Below are positions 35,394 through 43,497 of a DNA stretch of 64,000 nucleotides, in pieces. Position numbers and translations under genes: made by a program. The notes below the pieces were generated by a model that worked only from the letters and a program-made list of their open reading frames with translations, was not told where the DNA came from and did no database searches. Every line of letters starts with the position of its first letter. The first letter of the stretch is position 1. This DNA is from DATJMJ01 sp035503915 (GTDB lineage Bacteria > Actinomycetota > Acidimicrobiia > Acidimicrobiales > Palsa-688), in contig DATJSU010000037.1 in NCBI GenBank assembly GCA_035503915.1, forward strand, positions 124,001-188,000, given 5' to 3'.

Positions 35394-36572
35394 GTGACGC
35401 GCGTTTACCTCGACCACGCGGCGACCACCCCCCTTTGTCCCGAAGCAGCTGAAGCCATGGGGGACTGGCTCGCTCCCGGCAGTCTCGCGAACCCCTCGGG
35501 GGCCCACTGGGCGGCGCGCGCGGCCCGCAAAGCCGTGGACGAAGCCCGTGACGTTGTCGCGGAGGTCCTCGACACGCGCCCCGGCGACGTGGTTTTCACG
35601 GGCGGTGGTTCGGAAGCGGCCAACCTCGCGGTACTCGGCCGAGCCCTCGCTCTGCCCGGCGCCGTGGTCGTGAGCGCTGTCGAACACCATGCGGTCTTGC
35701 GAGCTGCCGACGCGGCCTCTCGCCTCGGCCGAGCCGAGCTGCGAGTTGTGGGCGCCGGCAGCGACGGCGTGGTCGACCTGTCCGAGCTGGCAGAGGCTTT
35801 GGACAGCACGGTCAGCATCGTTTCGGTCCAGCTGGTCAACAACGAGGTGGGGACTGTTCAACCCCTCGACCAAGTCGCCCGGCTAGTCAGGCGGCGCGCC
35901 CCGGGTGCTGTCCTTCACACCGATGCCGTCCAAGCGGTCCCCTGGTTCGACGTCGCCCAGCTGGCTCGCGGTGCCGACATGGTGAGCATCAGCGCTCACA
36001 AGTTCGGGGGGCCCTCCGGCGTCGGAGCGCTCGCCTTCCGGCGCGAAGTGGCGCTGGCGCCCCTGCTCCACGGCGGACCGCAGGAGCGCGAGCGGAGGGC
36101 AGGGACGCAGAACGTCGCCGGCATCGTTGGCCTGGCGGCGGCGCTCGCCGCGGCTGCCCGGGGAAGGGAAGCCGTCGCCGCTCGGGCCAGTTCCCTTCGC
36201 GACCACCTTGCCGCGGGGTTGCTATCGGCCATCCCAGGGGCCCGCGAGACGGGGTCTGGTTCGCCACGAGCACCTGGCCACTGCCATCTCCTTATCGAGG
36301 GTGTGGAAAGCGAAGCCCTTCTTGTCCTCCTCGATAGGCAGGGCCTTGCAGCGTCAGCGGGCTCCGCCTGTGCGAGCGGCGCCATCGACCCGAGCCACGT
36401 GCTGCTCGCAATGGGCTACACGGCCACAGAGGCGCGGGGAGCGCTTCGGCTCACCCTCGGACATACCTCCACCCAGGCCGACGTCGAGATCGCGACCCGC
36501 GCGGTGGCTGCGGCGGTCGCGACGCTGCGCCCGGCGCCAGCGCTCAGCGAGCGGCGCGCTGGGGTCGTCTGA
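35394..36572 (+). CDS. Cysteine desulfurase (IscS/NifS family)
   Basis: PLP enzyme that takes sulfur from cysteine as an enzyme persulfide. The 392-residue protein has the N-terminal YLDHAATTP, the PLP Lys203 in SAHKFGGPSGVG and the mobile-loop catalytic Cys326 in GSACASGAIDPSHVL, the group I (IscS-like) arrangement. The GTG start is at 35394. Its TGA stop shares one base with the ATG of mnmA, so sulfur delivery to tRNA thiolation is the likely main role; Fe-S assembly is also possible. No iscU/sufU lies nearby. Confidence 0.94.
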   Translation: MTRVYLDHAATTPLCPEAAEAMGDWLAPGSLANPSGAHWAARAARKAVDEARDVVAEVLDTRPGDVVFTGGGSEAANLAVLGRALALPGAVVVSAVEHHAVLRAADAASRLGRAELRVVGAGSDGVVDLSELAEALDSTVSIVSVQLVNNEVGTVQPLDQVARLVRRRAPGAVLHTDAVQAVPWFDVAQLARGADMVSISAHKFGGPSGVGALAFRREVALAPLLHGGPQERERRAGTQNVAGIVGLAAALAAAARGREAVAARASSLRDHLAAGLLSAIPGARETGSGSPRAPGHCHLLIEGVESEALLVLLDRQGLAASAGSACASGAIDPSHVLLAMGYTATEARGALRLTLGHTSTQADVEIATRAVAAAVATLRPAPALSERRAGVV

Positions 36573-37621
36573 TGCGCGTCCTCGTGGCTATGTCGGGCGG
36601 CGTCGATTCTTCCGTCGCGGCCGCCCTCCTGCTCGCCGGGGGCCATGAGGTGGTCGGCGCCACCATGAAGCTCTGGGGAGGCTCTTCCGACACAGGCTGC
36701 TGCTCGGTCGCCGACGTGGAAGACGCCCGGCGGGTTTGCCAGCAGCTCGGGGTCGACCATTATGTTTTCAACTTCACCACGGAGTTCGAGCGCGACGTGG
36801 TTGTCCCGTATGTCGAAGCGCACAAGAGGGCGATGACGCCCAACCCCTGCATCTCCTGCAACGCCCACCTGAAGTTCGACCGCTTCCTCGACCGGGCCAT
36901 GGCGCTCGGCTTCGACGCGATTGCCACGGGCCACCACGCGAGAGCTGTGCGCTCTGCAAGTGGCGCCTGGCGGCTGTTGCGCGGAAGGGACACGGCCAAG
37001 GACCAGTCGTACGTCCTGTACATGCTCGGCCAGCGCGAGCTGGCCCACCTGGTGCTGCCTATTGGGGAGCTCACCAAGCAGCGTGTCCGGGACTTCGCCT
37101 CCGAGCACGGCCTGCGGACGGCTACCAAGCCGGATAGCCAGGATGTCTGTTTTATCTCCCGGGCGGGTGGGCGTGAAGGCTTCCTCGGCGACCGGATGTC
37201 TCTCCACCGGGGCAGGCTTGTAGCCAAGTCCGGTGAGGACGTCGGCTCGGTTGGGGCCCTCGAGGTCGTGACCGTGGGCCAGCGGCGCGGCCTCGGGCTG
37301 GAAGGGAGCGTTCGACCAGAGCGCCGCTATGTGGTGCACGTCGACCTCGAGGGGCGGGCGGCAACGCTCGGCTCAATCGAGGACCTCCTCGTCCGAGAGG
37401 TCGACATATTCGGGGCGAGCTGGTCATTTCACGAGCCGGCTCCCGGGTCTCGGGTACAGGCGCAACTGAGTGCGCATGGCCGGCCCGTGGACATCACTTG
37501 GCAACCGGGCGTCGTGCATTTCGACGAGCCCGTCCGACGGGTAGCGCCCGGCCAAGCCGTTGTCCTGTACGAAACGAGCGCTGATGGCGACGCTGTGATT
37601 GGTGGCGGCACCGCGCGCTAG
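36572..37621 (+). CDS. mnmA: tRNA-specific 2-thiouridylase
   Basis: Adds sulfur to C2 of wobble uridine-34 in Lys, Glu and Gln tRNAs, using ATP activation and a persulfide from a desulfurase. The 349-residue protein shows the PP-loop MSGGVDSSV at the N-terminus, the first catalytic Cys in NPCISCN and the second in SQDVCFI. The substrate-binding motif GRDTAKDQSYVL is also present. It overlaps the cysteine desulfurase by one base (TGATG), which implies coupled synthesis and direct sulfur transfer, as no Tus relay genes are present. Confidence 0.97.
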   Translation: MRVLVAMSGGVDSSVAAALLLAGGHEVVGATMKLWGGSSDTGCCSVADVEDARRVCQQLGVDHYVFNFTTEFERDVVVPYVEAHKRAMTPNPCISCNAHLKFDRFLDRAMALGFDAIATGHHARAVRSASGAWRLLRGRDTAKDQSYVLYMLGQRELAHLVLPIGELTKQRVRDFASEHGLRTATKPDSQDVCFISRAGGREGFLGDRMSLHRGRLVAKSGEDVGSVGALEVVTVGQRRGLGLEGSVRPERRYVVHVDLEGRAATLGSIEDLLVREVDIFGASWSFHEPAPGSRVQAQLSAHGRPVDITWQPGVVHFDEPVRRVAPGQAVVLYETSADGDAVIGGGTAR

Positions 37622-37666
37622 CGCTGAGCGCTTTAGCGGTCGGTCACCCTCTGTAGCCTGACCCCG

Positions 37667-39682
37667 ATGCCCGACAACGGCGCCGCAAGACGAGCCGACG
37701 AGCTGAGGGGGCTCATCGCGTACCACAACCATCGCTATTTCGACCTCGACGACCCCGAGGCGAGCGATGCCGAGTACGACGACCTGGTCCGAGAGCTCGC
37801 AGCTATAGAGCGCGACCACCCCGACCTGGTTACGGCCGACTCGCCGACGCAACGGGTCGACGGTGCCCCGATCGGCCTTTTTGCCGAGGTCCGCCACCGC
37901 ACTCCGATGATGTCTCTCGACAAGACCAACAGCTACGAGGAACTGCTGGCATGGGGCAAGCGGATGGAGCGCTACATATCGGGTGACGTCGCGTTCAATT
38001 GCGAGCTCAAAGTGGACGGTTTGGCGATGTCGCTCCTCTATGAGGGCGGGCGCTTCATGCGGGCGGCTACGCGGGGCAACGGCGAAGTCGGCGAGGACGT
38101 CACTGCCAACGTCGCGACAGTTGCCGCCGTGCCCAAACAATTGCCGGCGGGCGGCGCCGAGGTCCTCGAAGTCCGTGGGGAGATGTTCATGAGGGTGGGC
38201 GCCTTCGAGGAGCTCAACCGGCGCCAGGCAGAAGTGGGGGGCCGGACCTTCATCAACCCCAGGAACGCTGCGGCGGGCTCGTTGCGCCAAAAGGACCCGA
38301 CAGTTACTGCAGGACGGGATCTCTCCTTCACGGCATACCAGTTGGGGGACCTGAGCGGCGGCCCGACGTTCCGCTTCCATCACGAAACCCTGGACTGGTT
38401 GCGTGAGCTCGGGTTCCCGGTGAGCGACGCCATGAGGACAGTGCCAAACCTTGCCGAAGTTGACCACTATTGCACCGACTGGCTCGCGCGCCGGCATGAC
38501 ATCGATTTCGAAATAGATGGTGTCGTGGTCAAAGTCGACGACTTGGCGCAGCGTCGAGAGCTCGGTGCGACGTCGAAGGCACCTCGCTGGGCGATCGCCT
38601 TCAAGTTCCCCCCCGAGGAAAAAACGACGCTCCTGAAGGGCATCATGGTCTCGATCGGCCGGACGGGCAAGGCGACCCCTTTCGCCGTCCTCGAACCCGT
38701 CATCGTTGGAGGGGCTCGGGTCGGCTTGGCGACGCTCCACAATGAGGACCAAGTGCACGCCAAGGACGTCCGACCGGGCGATACCGTTGTGGTGCGCAGG
38801 GCGGGTGATGTGATACCAGAAGTGCGAGGACCGGTCCTCCCGCTACGGCCAGAAGGCTCCGAGCCGTGGTCTTTCCCCACCGCCTGCCCGATCTGCGGCT
38901 CCCCCCTCCAACGCCTCGAGGGCGATGCGGACACCTACTGCATCAACGTCGAGTGCCCGGGCCAGCAGGTCCAACGAATAAGCCATTTCGCCTCTCGCGG
39001 CGCGATGGACATCGAGGGGCTCGGCGAGCGGACTGTGTCGTTGTTCTGCAAGGAGCGCTTGCTTGCGGATGCGGCGGACATCTATTCCCTTGATTTCGAG
39101 CGCGTGCTCGGTTTTGAGGGTTTCGGCCCCCTTTCAGTGGCCAATCTGCAGTCAGCGATCAATGCTTCCAAATCGCGCCCGCTGGCAAACCTGTTAGTGG
39201 GGCTTTCCATCCGTCACTTGGGGGGCAACGGGAGCCAGTTGCTCGCACGCGCCATGGGGAACCTGGACAGGATCATGACGGCGCCCGAAGAGGAGCTCGC
39301 AGCAATAGAAGGCATCGGAGCGGTCATAGCCGCCAGCGTCAAACAGTTTTTCTCAATGCCGCGAAACCGGCAGGTCATCGAGCGTTTGCGGGAAGCGGGC
39401 CTCAATTTCGAAGGCCCGAGCGCGCCGTCGGTCCCCCAAGTCCTTGCGGGTATGTCGGTCGTCGTGACGGGGGCTCTCGAAAGGTTCTCACGGGAGGCGG
39501 CCGAAGAGGCGATCAAATCGCGTGGGGGCAAATCTCCTGGCAGCGTCTCGCAAAAGACCACCGCTCTCGTGGTAGGGACAGATCCTGGCGCCGCTAAGGT
39601 GTCCAAAGCCACCGAGCTCGGTGTCCCTGTCCTCGACGAAGCCGCCTTCGACAAGCTCCTAAGTACGGGCGAGCTGCCCTAG
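37667..39682 (+). CDS. ligA: NAD-dependent DNA ligase
   Basis: Seals nicks during replication and repair. The 671-residue protein has the Ia domain, the adenylation domain with Lys115 in ELKVDGLAMS (same number as E. coli LigA), the OB fold, a Cys4 zinc finger (CPICG...CINVECPG), the helix-hairpin-helix region and a C-terminal BRCT domain (MSVVVTGALERFSREAAEEAI). It starts at ATG 37667, 45 bases after mnmA. The mnmA-ligA neighbourhood recurs in many Actinomycetota. Confidence 0.97.
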   Translation: MPDNGAARRADELRGLIAYHNHRYFDLDDPEASDAEYDDLVRELAAIERDHPDLVTADSPTQRVDGAPIGLFAEVRHRTPMMSLDKTNSYEELLAWGKRMERYISGDVAFNCELKVDGLAMSLLYEGGRFMRAATRGNGEVGEDVTANVATVAAVPKQLPAGGAEVLEVRGEMFMRVGAFEELNRRQAEVGGRTFINPRNAAAGSLRQKDPTVTAGRDLSFTAYQLGDLSGGPTFRFHHETLDWLRELGFPVSDAMRTVPNLAEVDHYCTDWLARRHDIDFEIDGVVVKVDDLAQRRELGATSKAPRWAIAFKFPPEEKTTLLKGIMVSIGRTGKATPFAVLEPVIVGGARVGLATLHNEDQVHAKDVRPGDTVVVRRAGDVIPEVRGPVLPLRPEGSEPWSFPTACPICGSPLQRLEGDADTYCINVECPGQQVQRISHFASRGAMDIEGLGERTVSLFCKERLLADAADIYSLDFERVLGFEGFGPLSVANLQSAINASKSRPLANLLVGLSIRHLGGNGSQLLARAMGNLDRIMTAPEEELAAIEGIGAVIAASVKQFFSMPRNRQVIERLREAGLNFEGPSAPSVPQVLAGMSVVVTGALERFSREAAEEAIKSRGGKSPGSVSQKTTALVVGTDPGAAKVSKATELGVPVLDEAAFDKLLSTGELP

Positions 39683-39721
39683 CGCCGCCCCCGCGGTGCA
39701 TCCACCTGCGGCGCGACCGGC

Positions 39722-41797
39722 GTGGTTAGCCTTTTCCCAGTGTCGGTGGTGCGCGCGTCGGAGCTGGTGGGAAGGGTAGTCGGGGGCCGGTACCGCTTGC
39801 TGCGAGCGATCGGTAGTGGCGCCTCGGCTCATGTCTATGTAGCCGAGGACGTGCGGCTCCGGCGTAGGACCGCTCTCAAGGTGCTCCAGCCCGCCCTGGC
39901 GGGGGACCGGTCGTTCCTCAGGCGGTTCCAAGCCGAAGCCCAAACTGTTGCCGTCCTTCGTCACCCCGGCATCGTGAGGGTTTACGACTGGGGCGAAGAT
40001 AGCGACGAGGCTTACTTGGTCATGGAGCTCCTCGAGGGGGGCAGCCTGCGAGCGCTGCTTGACACGGGTTACCGCCTGAGCGTCTCACAAGCCGCTGCCG
40101 TAGGCCTCGACATCGCCGCGGCACTTGCGTACGCGCATTCACGGGGCCTGGTGCACCGCGACATCAAACCCGCGAACCTCTTGTTTGACGAAGAAGGCCA
40201 CTCAAGTGTCGCCGATTTCGGCATCGCGCGAGCGCTGGCAGAGGCCAGCTGGACCGAACCTGTAGGCGCCTTGGTCGGTACGGCGCGCTACGCGTCGCCC
40301 GAACAGCTGACAGGGCAGCCTCTTGACGCTAGAGCGGACGTCTACTCCCTCGCGCTCGTCTTGATCGAGGCTGTTACCGGTCAAGTCCCGTTCGCAATGG
40401 ACACGACGCTTGCGGCGCTCATTGCGCGCTCGACAACCCCGCTCGCAGTCTCGCCCGAGCTGGAAGCGCTCCGACCGGTCATCGAGCGAGCGGGGGCTTT
40501 GAAGCCAGAAGACCGAATAACCGCCGAGCAAATGGGGGAAGAGATCGCCACGATCGCAAGGCGGCTGCGGGCACCCGGACCGTTGCCTCTAAGTGGTCTC
40601 CGCTTGCCTCACGACCCTCATGCCGGCCCCCCGACCGAGCTGCCGCCCGAGTTCAAGAAACCCCCGCGGGCAGGCCTCAGCATCCTCGCAGGCGACCTCG
40701 AAGTAGTGGCCGAGGCGGGGCAGGATGCCACAGCGAGCGTGGATGGCGCGTCAGCAGACGTGCTGTTCACGCCCCCGCTGTCGCCGCCTGAGATCTCGTC
40801 CTTCCCGCTCCGTCCCCTGACGTCGGCACGGGTGCCGGAACAGCGGTCCCGGTCCTCCGAGCCACCCGTCGCGGCGCGCGCCGTCCCTGCACCGAAACGC
40901 CGCCGCCGGTGGCGGACGGTTCTGATGGTCCCGACGGTAATTGTCTTGTGCGCCGGCGGTGCCGGCGCCTACGTCTATTTCAACCGGCCACCCCCTCCGC
41001 CACCCACTTACCCTGTCCCCGACCTCAGGGGTGAGAGGGTAGCTCCCGCGTCGGAGAGCCTCGCGAAGGAACACCTGTTGTTATCGGTTACGAGCCGGGT
41101 TTGGAGCGCGACGACTGACCAGGGAGCGATCACCTCTCAATACCCCGTCCCGGGGTCGAGGTTGCTCGCGCAAAAGGCTGTGGACGTCACAGTTTCTCTC
41201 GGGCCAGAGCCGGTGGCCGTCCCTTCTCTGGTGACGCTCGATGTGGCGCAGGCCCGCGCTTTCCTGACGGCTGCGGGGCTTCGGCTAGGGACGTTGGCGC
41301 GCCAGACAAGCATGACCGTCCCTGCCGGGCTCATCATTTCGTGGTCGCACCGCGGGCAGCGCCTACTACCTGGGAGAGCGGTCAACGTGGTTGTCTCGGC
41401 CGGTAAGCCTGTGGCTACCGTGCCATCTGCCGCCGTAGGCATGCCGTTCTCGCAGCTCGCGGCTGAACTGCACACACTGGGACTTGTCGCTCAACCCGAG
41501 CGCTTCTACAACGACAATGTGCGACCAGGCCTGGTCATTTCGACAAACCCCCCACCCGGGAGCCAGGAAGTGGTGGGGACCGTTGTCGTTGTGAACGTTT
41601 CGCTCGGGCAGCACCTTGTCACGATCCCGCCTTCGATTGTCGGGTTCTCGGTCGAACAAGCCGCCAAAGCGCTTTCCGAGCTCGGGCTCTATGTCTCACG
41701 CGTCTCAGGCAGCCCGCTGGCGCCGGTTGCGAGCACGGAACCTGGCGTGGGGACAGCCGTCCTTTACGGCTCGTCGATCGTCCTCGTGACCTCCTGA
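39722..41797 (+). CDS. Serine/threonine protein kinase with four PASTA domains
   Basis: Transmembrane Hanks-type kinase of the PknB/PrkC kind that senses cell-wall fragments and phosphorylates growth and division proteins. The kinase domain (about 20-285) has a Gly-rich loop IGSGASAHVY, Lys53 (ALKVL), the catalytic Asp147 in VHRDIKPANLL and Asp165 of VADFG. A proline-rich linker follows, then a basic stop and one membrane helix (about 400-420). Four extracellular PASTA repeats occupy about 430-691. GTG 39722 and GTG 39740 are both possible starts. It sits after ligA rather than in a division cluster with pbpA/rodA. Confidence 0.94.
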   Translation: MVSLFPVSVVRASELVGRVVGGRYRLLRAIGSGASAHVYVAEDVRLRRRTALKVLQPALAGDRSFLRRFQAEAQTVAVLRHPGIVRVYDWGEDSDEAYLVMELLEGGSLRALLDTGYRLSVSQAAAVGLDIAAALAYAHSRGLVHRDIKPANLLFDEEGHSSVADFGIARALAEASWTEPVGALVGTARYASPEQLTGQPLDARADVYSLALVLIEAVTGQVPFAMDTTLAALIARSTTPLAVSPELEALRPVIERAGALKPEDRITAEQMGEEIATIARRLRAPGPLPLSGLRLPHDPHAGPPTELPPEFKKPPRAGLSILAGDLEVVAEAGQDATASVDGASADVLFTPPLSPPEISSFPLRPLTSARVPEQRSRSSEPPVAARAVPAPKRRRRWRTVLMVPTVIVLCAGGAGAYVYFNRPPPPPPTYPVPDLRGERVAPASESLAKEHLLLSVTSRVWSATTDQGAITSQYPVPGSRLLAQKAVDVTVSLGPEPVAVPSLVTLDVAQARAFLTAAGLRLGTLARQTSMTVPAGLIISWSHRGQRLLPGRAVNVVVSAGKPVATVPSAAVGMPFSQLAAELHTLGLVAQPERFYNDNVRPGLVISTNPPPGSQEVVGTVVVVNVSLGQHLVTIPPSIVGFSVEQAAKALSELGLYVSRVSGSPLAPVASTEPGVGTAVLYGSSIVLVTS

Positions 41798-41830
41798 CGC
41801 TCTCGTCGCGCCCCTTGGGGCAAGCCGTCC

Positions 41831-41961
41831 GTGCCCGAGCTGGCCGAGCTGGACATCAGGTGGCGCCTCTTAGCCAAGCGCGTTACAGAACACGCGTTCA
41901 ACGGCTGTTCGGTAACGCGATTGCAAGTACGTCACGCGGAACCGACGCCTACCGGGGACCG
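41831..41961 (+). pseudogene. Probable 5' remnant of an Fpg/Nei-type DNA glycosylase gene
   Basis: A GTG at 41831 opens PELAELDIRWRLLAKRV, then SVTRLQVRHAEPT. This resembles the start of Fpg/MutM (a PELPEVE-like opening, then a RITEVRVRHP-like strand), including the N-terminal Pro that would be the catalytic nucleophile after Met removal. Similarity stops after about 40 residues, where a 34-base direct repeat begins. The frame then ends at 42031 inside the convergent S4-protein gene. No zinc finger or helix-two-turn-helix follows. I read it as a truncated fragment left by a deletion; chance similarity remains possible. Confidence 0.4.
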
Positions 41962-41998
41962 ACGCTCACGCGGAACCGACGCCTACCTTACCGACGCC
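41932..41998 (+). repeat. 34-base direct repeat, two imperfect copies
   Basis: TCACGCGGAACCGACGCCTACC occurs exactly at 41932-41953 and again at 41966-41987. Each is followed by a similar (G/T)ACCGACGC ending, so the period is 34 bases. It lies where the glycosylase-like fragment loses similarity and runs to the 3' end of the S4 gene at 41988. It may mark a deletion or slippage junction. Confidence 0.75.
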
Positions 41999-42452
41999 TC
42001 GCTCTGTCCATCTGCCGGCGCTCGCGCTTAGTCGGGCGCCCAGCCCCGCGGTCCCGAACGAAGTTGAGCGTTCCTGCTTCCTCAGGCTGAGGCGCCGGGG
42101 TGTGGTCGATATAGCAGCTCCGGGCCGTCGGGGCGCTGCTTCGCTTCTCGAGGATCGCGGTCACCTCGAGGACACGCTGACCGCTCGGCGCGAGCGCTTC
42201 TACGGTGTCGCCTGGTTTGACGAGCGCCGCCGGCTTGGCGCTCGTGCGGTTCACTTTCACATGCCCGGCCCGACAAGCGTCGGTCGCATCGCTCCTGGTC
42301 TTGTACATCCGCACGGCCCACAGCCACTTGTCGACCCTCGTCGGCACGGCCGGCACGACCGGCACGGCCGGCTTAGCGGGCGCGGGACCACCCGTGCTGG
42401 TGCCGCCATCGGGGCTCCCCGGCAGGCTGCTTCCAGGTAAGCCCGGGCTCAA
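41988..42452 (-). CDS. S4-domain RNA-binding protein (Hsp15/RqcP-like)
   Basis: A 154-residue protein with an S4 domain near the middle: RVDKWLWAVRMYKTRSDATDACRAGHVKVN, read as KWLWAVR followed by the helix-turn-loop that binds RNA. It ends with a very basic tail (GRPTKRERRQMDRARRR), as in Hsp15 and RqcP, which bind stalled 50S subunits carrying nascent-chain-tRNA. The first 37 residues are Pro/Gly/Val-rich and partly coded by 9-base repeats. The TTG start at 42452 is therefore doubtful, and a GTG nearer the S4 domain may be the real one. It is convergent with the kinase gene. Confidence 0.8.
   Translation of the reverse strand: MSPGLPGSSLPGSPDGGTSTGGPAPAKPAVPVVPAVPTRVDKWLWAVRMYKTRSDATDACRAGHVKVNRTSAKPAALVKPGDTVEALAPSGQRVLEVTAILEKRSSAPTARSCYIDHTPAPQPEEAGTLNFVRDRGAGRPTKRERRQMDRARRR
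42342..42370 (+). repeat. Three tandem 9-base units in the S4-protein N-terminus
   Basis: CGGCACGGC, CGGCACGAC and CGGCACGGC follow each other at 42342-42368. On the minus strand they code for a repeated Pro-Val/Ala-Val segment in the low-complexity start of the S4 protein. The repeat is in frame and short. Confidence 0.7.
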
Positions 42453-42489
42453 TCGGTGCCGTCCGCTACTACCAATGCCAGCTCGGTCG

Positions 42490-43029
42490 TTACTCGGTTA
42501 TTTCCTGAAGGCGCGCGGCGACGTCCACGAGCACAGGGGGAGCATTTCCCAATGGCTCTTGGCGGGGCGGCTCCGGCTGCCCAGAAGCCAGGGCGCCAGG
42601 CGCCGCCGAGGCACCTTGCCCGATGCCAGCCGGGCCGCTCCCGGGAAAGGGCCTCCCGGGCCAAATGCCAGCGGTTGGGTCGAGGAGCTTGGTGAGGTCA
42701 CCGTCCACCTTGATGCGCCCAGAGAGGAACGCCGCCAGCGCGGCTTGCACATCGCCTGAGATGAAGAGCGACTTGGCGGTGACGTAGTCGAGCGAGACGG
42801 TCACGTCGGGCGCGGGGACATGCCCGGTGTCAATTGCTACCCGCCCGAGCGAAGTGTCGACGTGAGCATTGAGTGCCCCCTCGCCGAAGGGGACATTCGT
42901 TACGACGAGGTTGACCCGAACCGACGTCGGGGGAAGCGTGCCCGCGAGCGCGCCAGCTCCTCCCGCTTCTGCATAAATAGCACGAGCCTCCGCCACCCAC
43001 TCGTCGCTTAGGAAGGGGTACTTCGCCAT
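42490..43029 (-). CDS. SCP2 sterol-binding domain protein
   Basis: A 179-residue cytosolic protein opening with MAKYPFLSDEWVAEAR, the usual start of small bacterial SCP2 proteins. It then has an SCP2-like fold, ending with the helix SLFISGDVQAALAAFLSGRIKVDGDLTKLL, which is conserved across the family (read in parts). Such proteins bind sterols, acyl chains or other lipids in a hydrophobic tunnel; the ligand is unknown here. The C-terminal 45 residues are Pro/Gly/Ala-rich. ATG 43029 is chosen because the frame further upstream has no homology. It diverges from gatC across 156 bases (43030-43185) in which I see no convincing promoter. Confidence 0.85.
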   Translation of the reverse strand: MAKYPFLSDEWVAEARAIYAEAGGAGALAGTLPPTSVRVNLVVTNVPFGEGALNAHVDTSLGRVAIDTGHVPAPDVTVSLDYVTAKSLFISGDVQAALAAFLSGRIKVDGDLTKLLDPTAGIWPGRPFPGSGPAGIGQGASAAPGALASGQPEPPRQEPLGNAPPVLVDVAARLQEITE

Positions 43030-43185
43030 GTGGTCAGCCTCCGAACGGTGCCGGCGGCCCGTCTGAGAGGTTGTCCCGAAGATACTAGTGCGGCCTCGGG
43101 GAACGTTCGCCGGTCGTCGCTCCCAGGGGGAGCGTCGTACGGGAGGGCCATTAAGGCCCGGTGCTCCTGGAGGCAAGTAGTTACG

Positions 43186-43497
43186 ATGGCCGCGGTGCCA
43201 AAGCCCATCTCCAGAGCCGACGTGGCGCACGTTGCGCGCCTCGCCCGCCTCGCGCTGACAGAGGAAGAGCTCGAGCGGTACACCGTCCAATTGGCAAGCG
43301 TCCTCGAGCATGCGGCGGACATCGAGGCCCTCGACATCGCCGACGTACCTCCGACCGCCCATCCGCTCCCCTTGTCCAATGTCATGCGCGATGACGTCCC
43401 CGGGCCCTCCCTCGACAGGGACGAAGTCCTCTCCCAGGCCCCTGAAGTCGAATCAGGCCGCTTCCGCATCCCGCGCATCTTGAGCGAGGCCCCGTGA
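43186..43497 (+). CDS. gatC: Asp-tRNA(Asn)/Glu-tRNA(Gln) amidotransferase subunit C
   Basis: Small subunit that stabilises the GatA-GatB complex. The 103-residue protein starts at ATG 43186, preceded by a good GGAGG (43169-43173). It has the typical ISRADVAHVARLARLALTEEE opening and the C-terminal LSQAPEVESGRFRIPRIL wrap-around segment. Its stop overlaps the GTG start of gatA by four bases. Its presence implies tRNA-dependent formation of Gln-tRNA and/or Asn-tRNA in this organism. Confidence 0.95.
   Translation: MAAVPKPISRADVAHVARLARLALTEEELERYTVQLASVLEHAADIEALDIADVPPTAHPLPLSNVMRDDVPGPSLDRDEVLSQAPEVESGRFRIPRILSEAP

Noticed and set aside
37424..38758. 444-codon open frame on the minus strand
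   Set aside because: Opposite the end of mnmA and the start of ligA, both complete; no domain seen in the antisense product.
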